A stretch of DNA of 7,151 nucleotides. It comes from an uncultured Anaerolineales bacterium. GTDB taxonomy: Bacteria; Chloroflexota; Anaerolineae; Anaerolineales; UBA11657. The DNA lies in the NCBI GenBank assembly GCA_913031335.1, contig CAJWGI010000064.1, forward strand, positions 1 to 7,151, in the 5' to 3' direction. The translations under genes and the position numbers were made by a program. How positions within the stretch are numbered: position 1 is the first letter of the stretch; each line of letters begins with the position of its first letter. This document shows positions 6,172 through 7,151 of the stretch, in pieces. The notes beneath the pieces are model-generated. The model saw only the letters and a program-made list of their open reading frames with translations, was not told the origin of the DNA and made no database searches.

Positions 6172-6187
6172 GGCGCGGAACGCGCTT
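6164..6187 (-). terminator. Probable intrinsic terminator of the right-edge gene
   Basis: Between the convergent stop codons, GCGCG/CGCGC (6173-6177 with 6181-6185, loop GAA) forms a tight hairpin extended by G-T and A-T pairs to about 7 bp. On the minus strand it is followed by CATTTTT and a pyrimidine-rich stretch, as expected for termination of the gene ending at 6200. For rnz on the plus strand there is no T-run after the hairpin, so termination in that direction is less convincing. Confidence 0.5.
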
Positions 6188-6199
6188 CACTGGTGGCAA

Positions 6200-7151
6200 T
6201 TACCGGCTGTCCAGATACTGGATGTTGAAACTCTTGGCGACGGTCCCTCGGGCGCTGCCAACCTCCACGCGCACGCGGTAGTTTGCCATCGGCATCCCTT
6301 CCCCAACCATGCTGACGGGAAAGGCCACGCTGGTGCGGCCATCCGGCCCGGTTTCAGCGAGAAGCAGCCGGGTGGCGCCCTGCGAGGTGTCCAGTTCGAG
6401 GCTGGCGGTCGCTCCGGCAATTGGGTGGCTCTGGAGGTCCATCACCAGTACATTGATTTCTTGCTTGTCATGTGGCAGCGCGAATGGCAGCGTCGCCCAG
6501 GCGTGGACGGCAAAACCCGCATCGGCAGATTTTGGGGCCGCGGCGGGCTGCATAGCTAGGGTTGAGAATATTTCCTGCGAATAAGCCAGCCCCAATTTTT
6601 TCGGGGCCACGCCGGGAATCTCGCGGTCACCTGAATCTCGCCGCCACACGAGGGCGAGGTTCTCAAAATACTGTGTCAGCGCGCCGTTTTCCACAAAGGC
6701 TTCGGTGATTGGCGCGCCAAAGATGCTCTCACCGCCGTGCAAATCGTAATAGGTTTTGAAAGCGACGAGCACATTGTGCCCGGTGGATGGAAAGTAGGCT
6801 GCGCCAGGCACATCCGAAGGCGGCTGCGCGGCGTCGGCGTGACCATACCCCAGAATCCCCAACGGGCGCAGGCGTGCGCCTTCCGGGGCATGCGCGTCCG
6901 CCACGATCACCACGTTGGTGAAAACCTGTTCGATCAAGCCATCTGCCGCCGCGCCGGGCTGACTGAGCGGTTCCCCAAACACCACCCGCCCGCCGTGCGC
7001 CTGCACGAAGGCAGCAATGGCCGCGCTCGCGGGCGAGCTTTCTGCTGCGGCGTCACTGTTCGCCGTGAGGTCGCTCTCAGTTTTGTCGGTCAGATTGGCG
7101 TAGATGAATTTTCCGACCGGCTCCAAATGCACTGACTGGTCAGCCGGCAGC
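6200..7151 (-). CDS. C-terminal part of a modular, probably secreted protein (partial)
   Basis: The frame is open to the right edge, so the N-terminus, including any signal peptide, is outside the window; 316 residues are visible, ending with TAA at 6202. A GTG at 7132 in this frame is not a likely true start. Two related modules follow each other: A-F-V-Q-A-H-G-G-R-V-V-F-G-E-P-L-S (visible residues about 47-63), ending in L-G-I-L-G-Y-G, and F-P-S-T-G-H-N-V...Y-Y-D-L-H-G-G-E-S-I-F-G-A-P-I-T-E (about 120-150), then L-T-Q-Y-F-E-N-L-A-L-V-W and L-G-L-A-Y. After an Ala/Pro-rich linker, residues about 220-316 look like an Ig-like or carboxypeptidase-regulatory-like beta-sandwich (V-L-V-M-D-L-Q-S-H-P-I-A-G-A-T-A-S-L-E-L...G-P-D-G-R-T-S-V-A-F). 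From memory, this order is common in extracellular Chloroflexota proteins of unknown role. No catalytic motif is visible. It converges with rnz, with a 28-bp gap. Confidence 0.8.
   Translation of the reverse strand, partial: LPADQSVHLEPVGKFIYANLTDKTESDLTANSDAAAESSPASAAIAAFVQAHGGRVVFGEPLSQPGAAADGLIEQVFTNVVIVADAHAPEGARLRPLGILGYGHADAAQPPSDVPGAAYFPSTGHNVLVAFKTYYDLHGGESIFGAPITEAFVENGALTQYFENLALVWRRDSGDREIPGVAPKKLGLAYSQEIFSTLAMQPAAAPKSADAGFAVHAWATLPFALPHDKQEINVLVMDLQSHPIAGATASLELDTSQGATRLLLAETGPDGRTSVAFPVSMVGEGMPMANYRVRVEVGSARGTVAKSFNIQYLDSR

Noticed and set aside
6155..6281. aaaggagaaaa followed by ATG at 6168, a strong ribosome-site-plus-start pattern overlapping the rnz stop as ATGA, opening a 37-codon frame
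   Set aside because: The frame runs antisense into the end of the convergent gene and gives an Arg-rich peptide without any known pattern. The purine-rich stretch is explained by the K-G-E-K codons of rnz.

Overview
The window looks like chromosomal DNA of a moderately GC-rich bacterium. My best guess is phylum Chloroflexota, inferred from family resemblance recalled from memory. The two clues are a secreted protein at the right edge with 'HGG-xx-(V/I)FG-x-P' modules followed by an Ig-like tail, an architecture I associate with Chloroflexota/Anaerolineae, and an M16 peptidase partner that starts with an 'S-L-P-G-P-H-D-I' segment and has a degenerate zinc site. No single sequence feature proves the phylum.

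Layout from left to right. Positions 1-370 hold no convincing gene; part of this stretch is visibly AT-richer than the genes, and it contains an imperfect inverted repeat. Positions 371-788 form a complete minus-strand tRNA unit: a promoter (TTGACT, 18 nt, TAGAAT, GC-rich discriminator), tRNA-Ser(UGA), tRNA-Ser(GCU), tRNA-Arg(GCG) and a textbook intrinsic terminator. Positions 774-5071 are a tightly packed minus-strand operon, in order of transcription: UDP-glucose 6-dehydrogenase, a zinc-binding M16 peptidase, a zinc-less M16 partner, and holo-ACP synthase (acpS). Its junctions are a TAATG overlap, a 20-nt gap and a 1-nt gap. An approximately 180-bp divergent intergenic region separates it from rnz (RNase Z, plus strand, 5251-6171). 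A convergent minus-strand gene (6200 to the right edge) encodes the C-terminal part of a modular, probably extracellular protein.

How the genes fit together. The two M16 proteins appear to be the two halves of one heteromeric peptidase: one has the HxxEH zinc site and no Arg/Tyr pair, the other has the Arg/Tyr pair and no zinc site. Ugd (UDP-glucuronate for surface polysaccharide) and AcpS (activation of acyl carrier protein) share their transcript with no obvious biochemical link. RNase Z matures tRNA 3' ends, which matters here because the nearby tRNA-Arg gene has no encoded CCA while both tRNA-Ser genes do. The acpS end has no terminator before the tRNA promoter, so operon read-through into the tRNAs is possible. 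I saw no CRISPR array, no intact insertion sequence and no clear new defence or metabolic system. The points most worth checking are the GCG arginine anticodon, the complementary M16 pair, the modular surface protein and the non-coding left edge.
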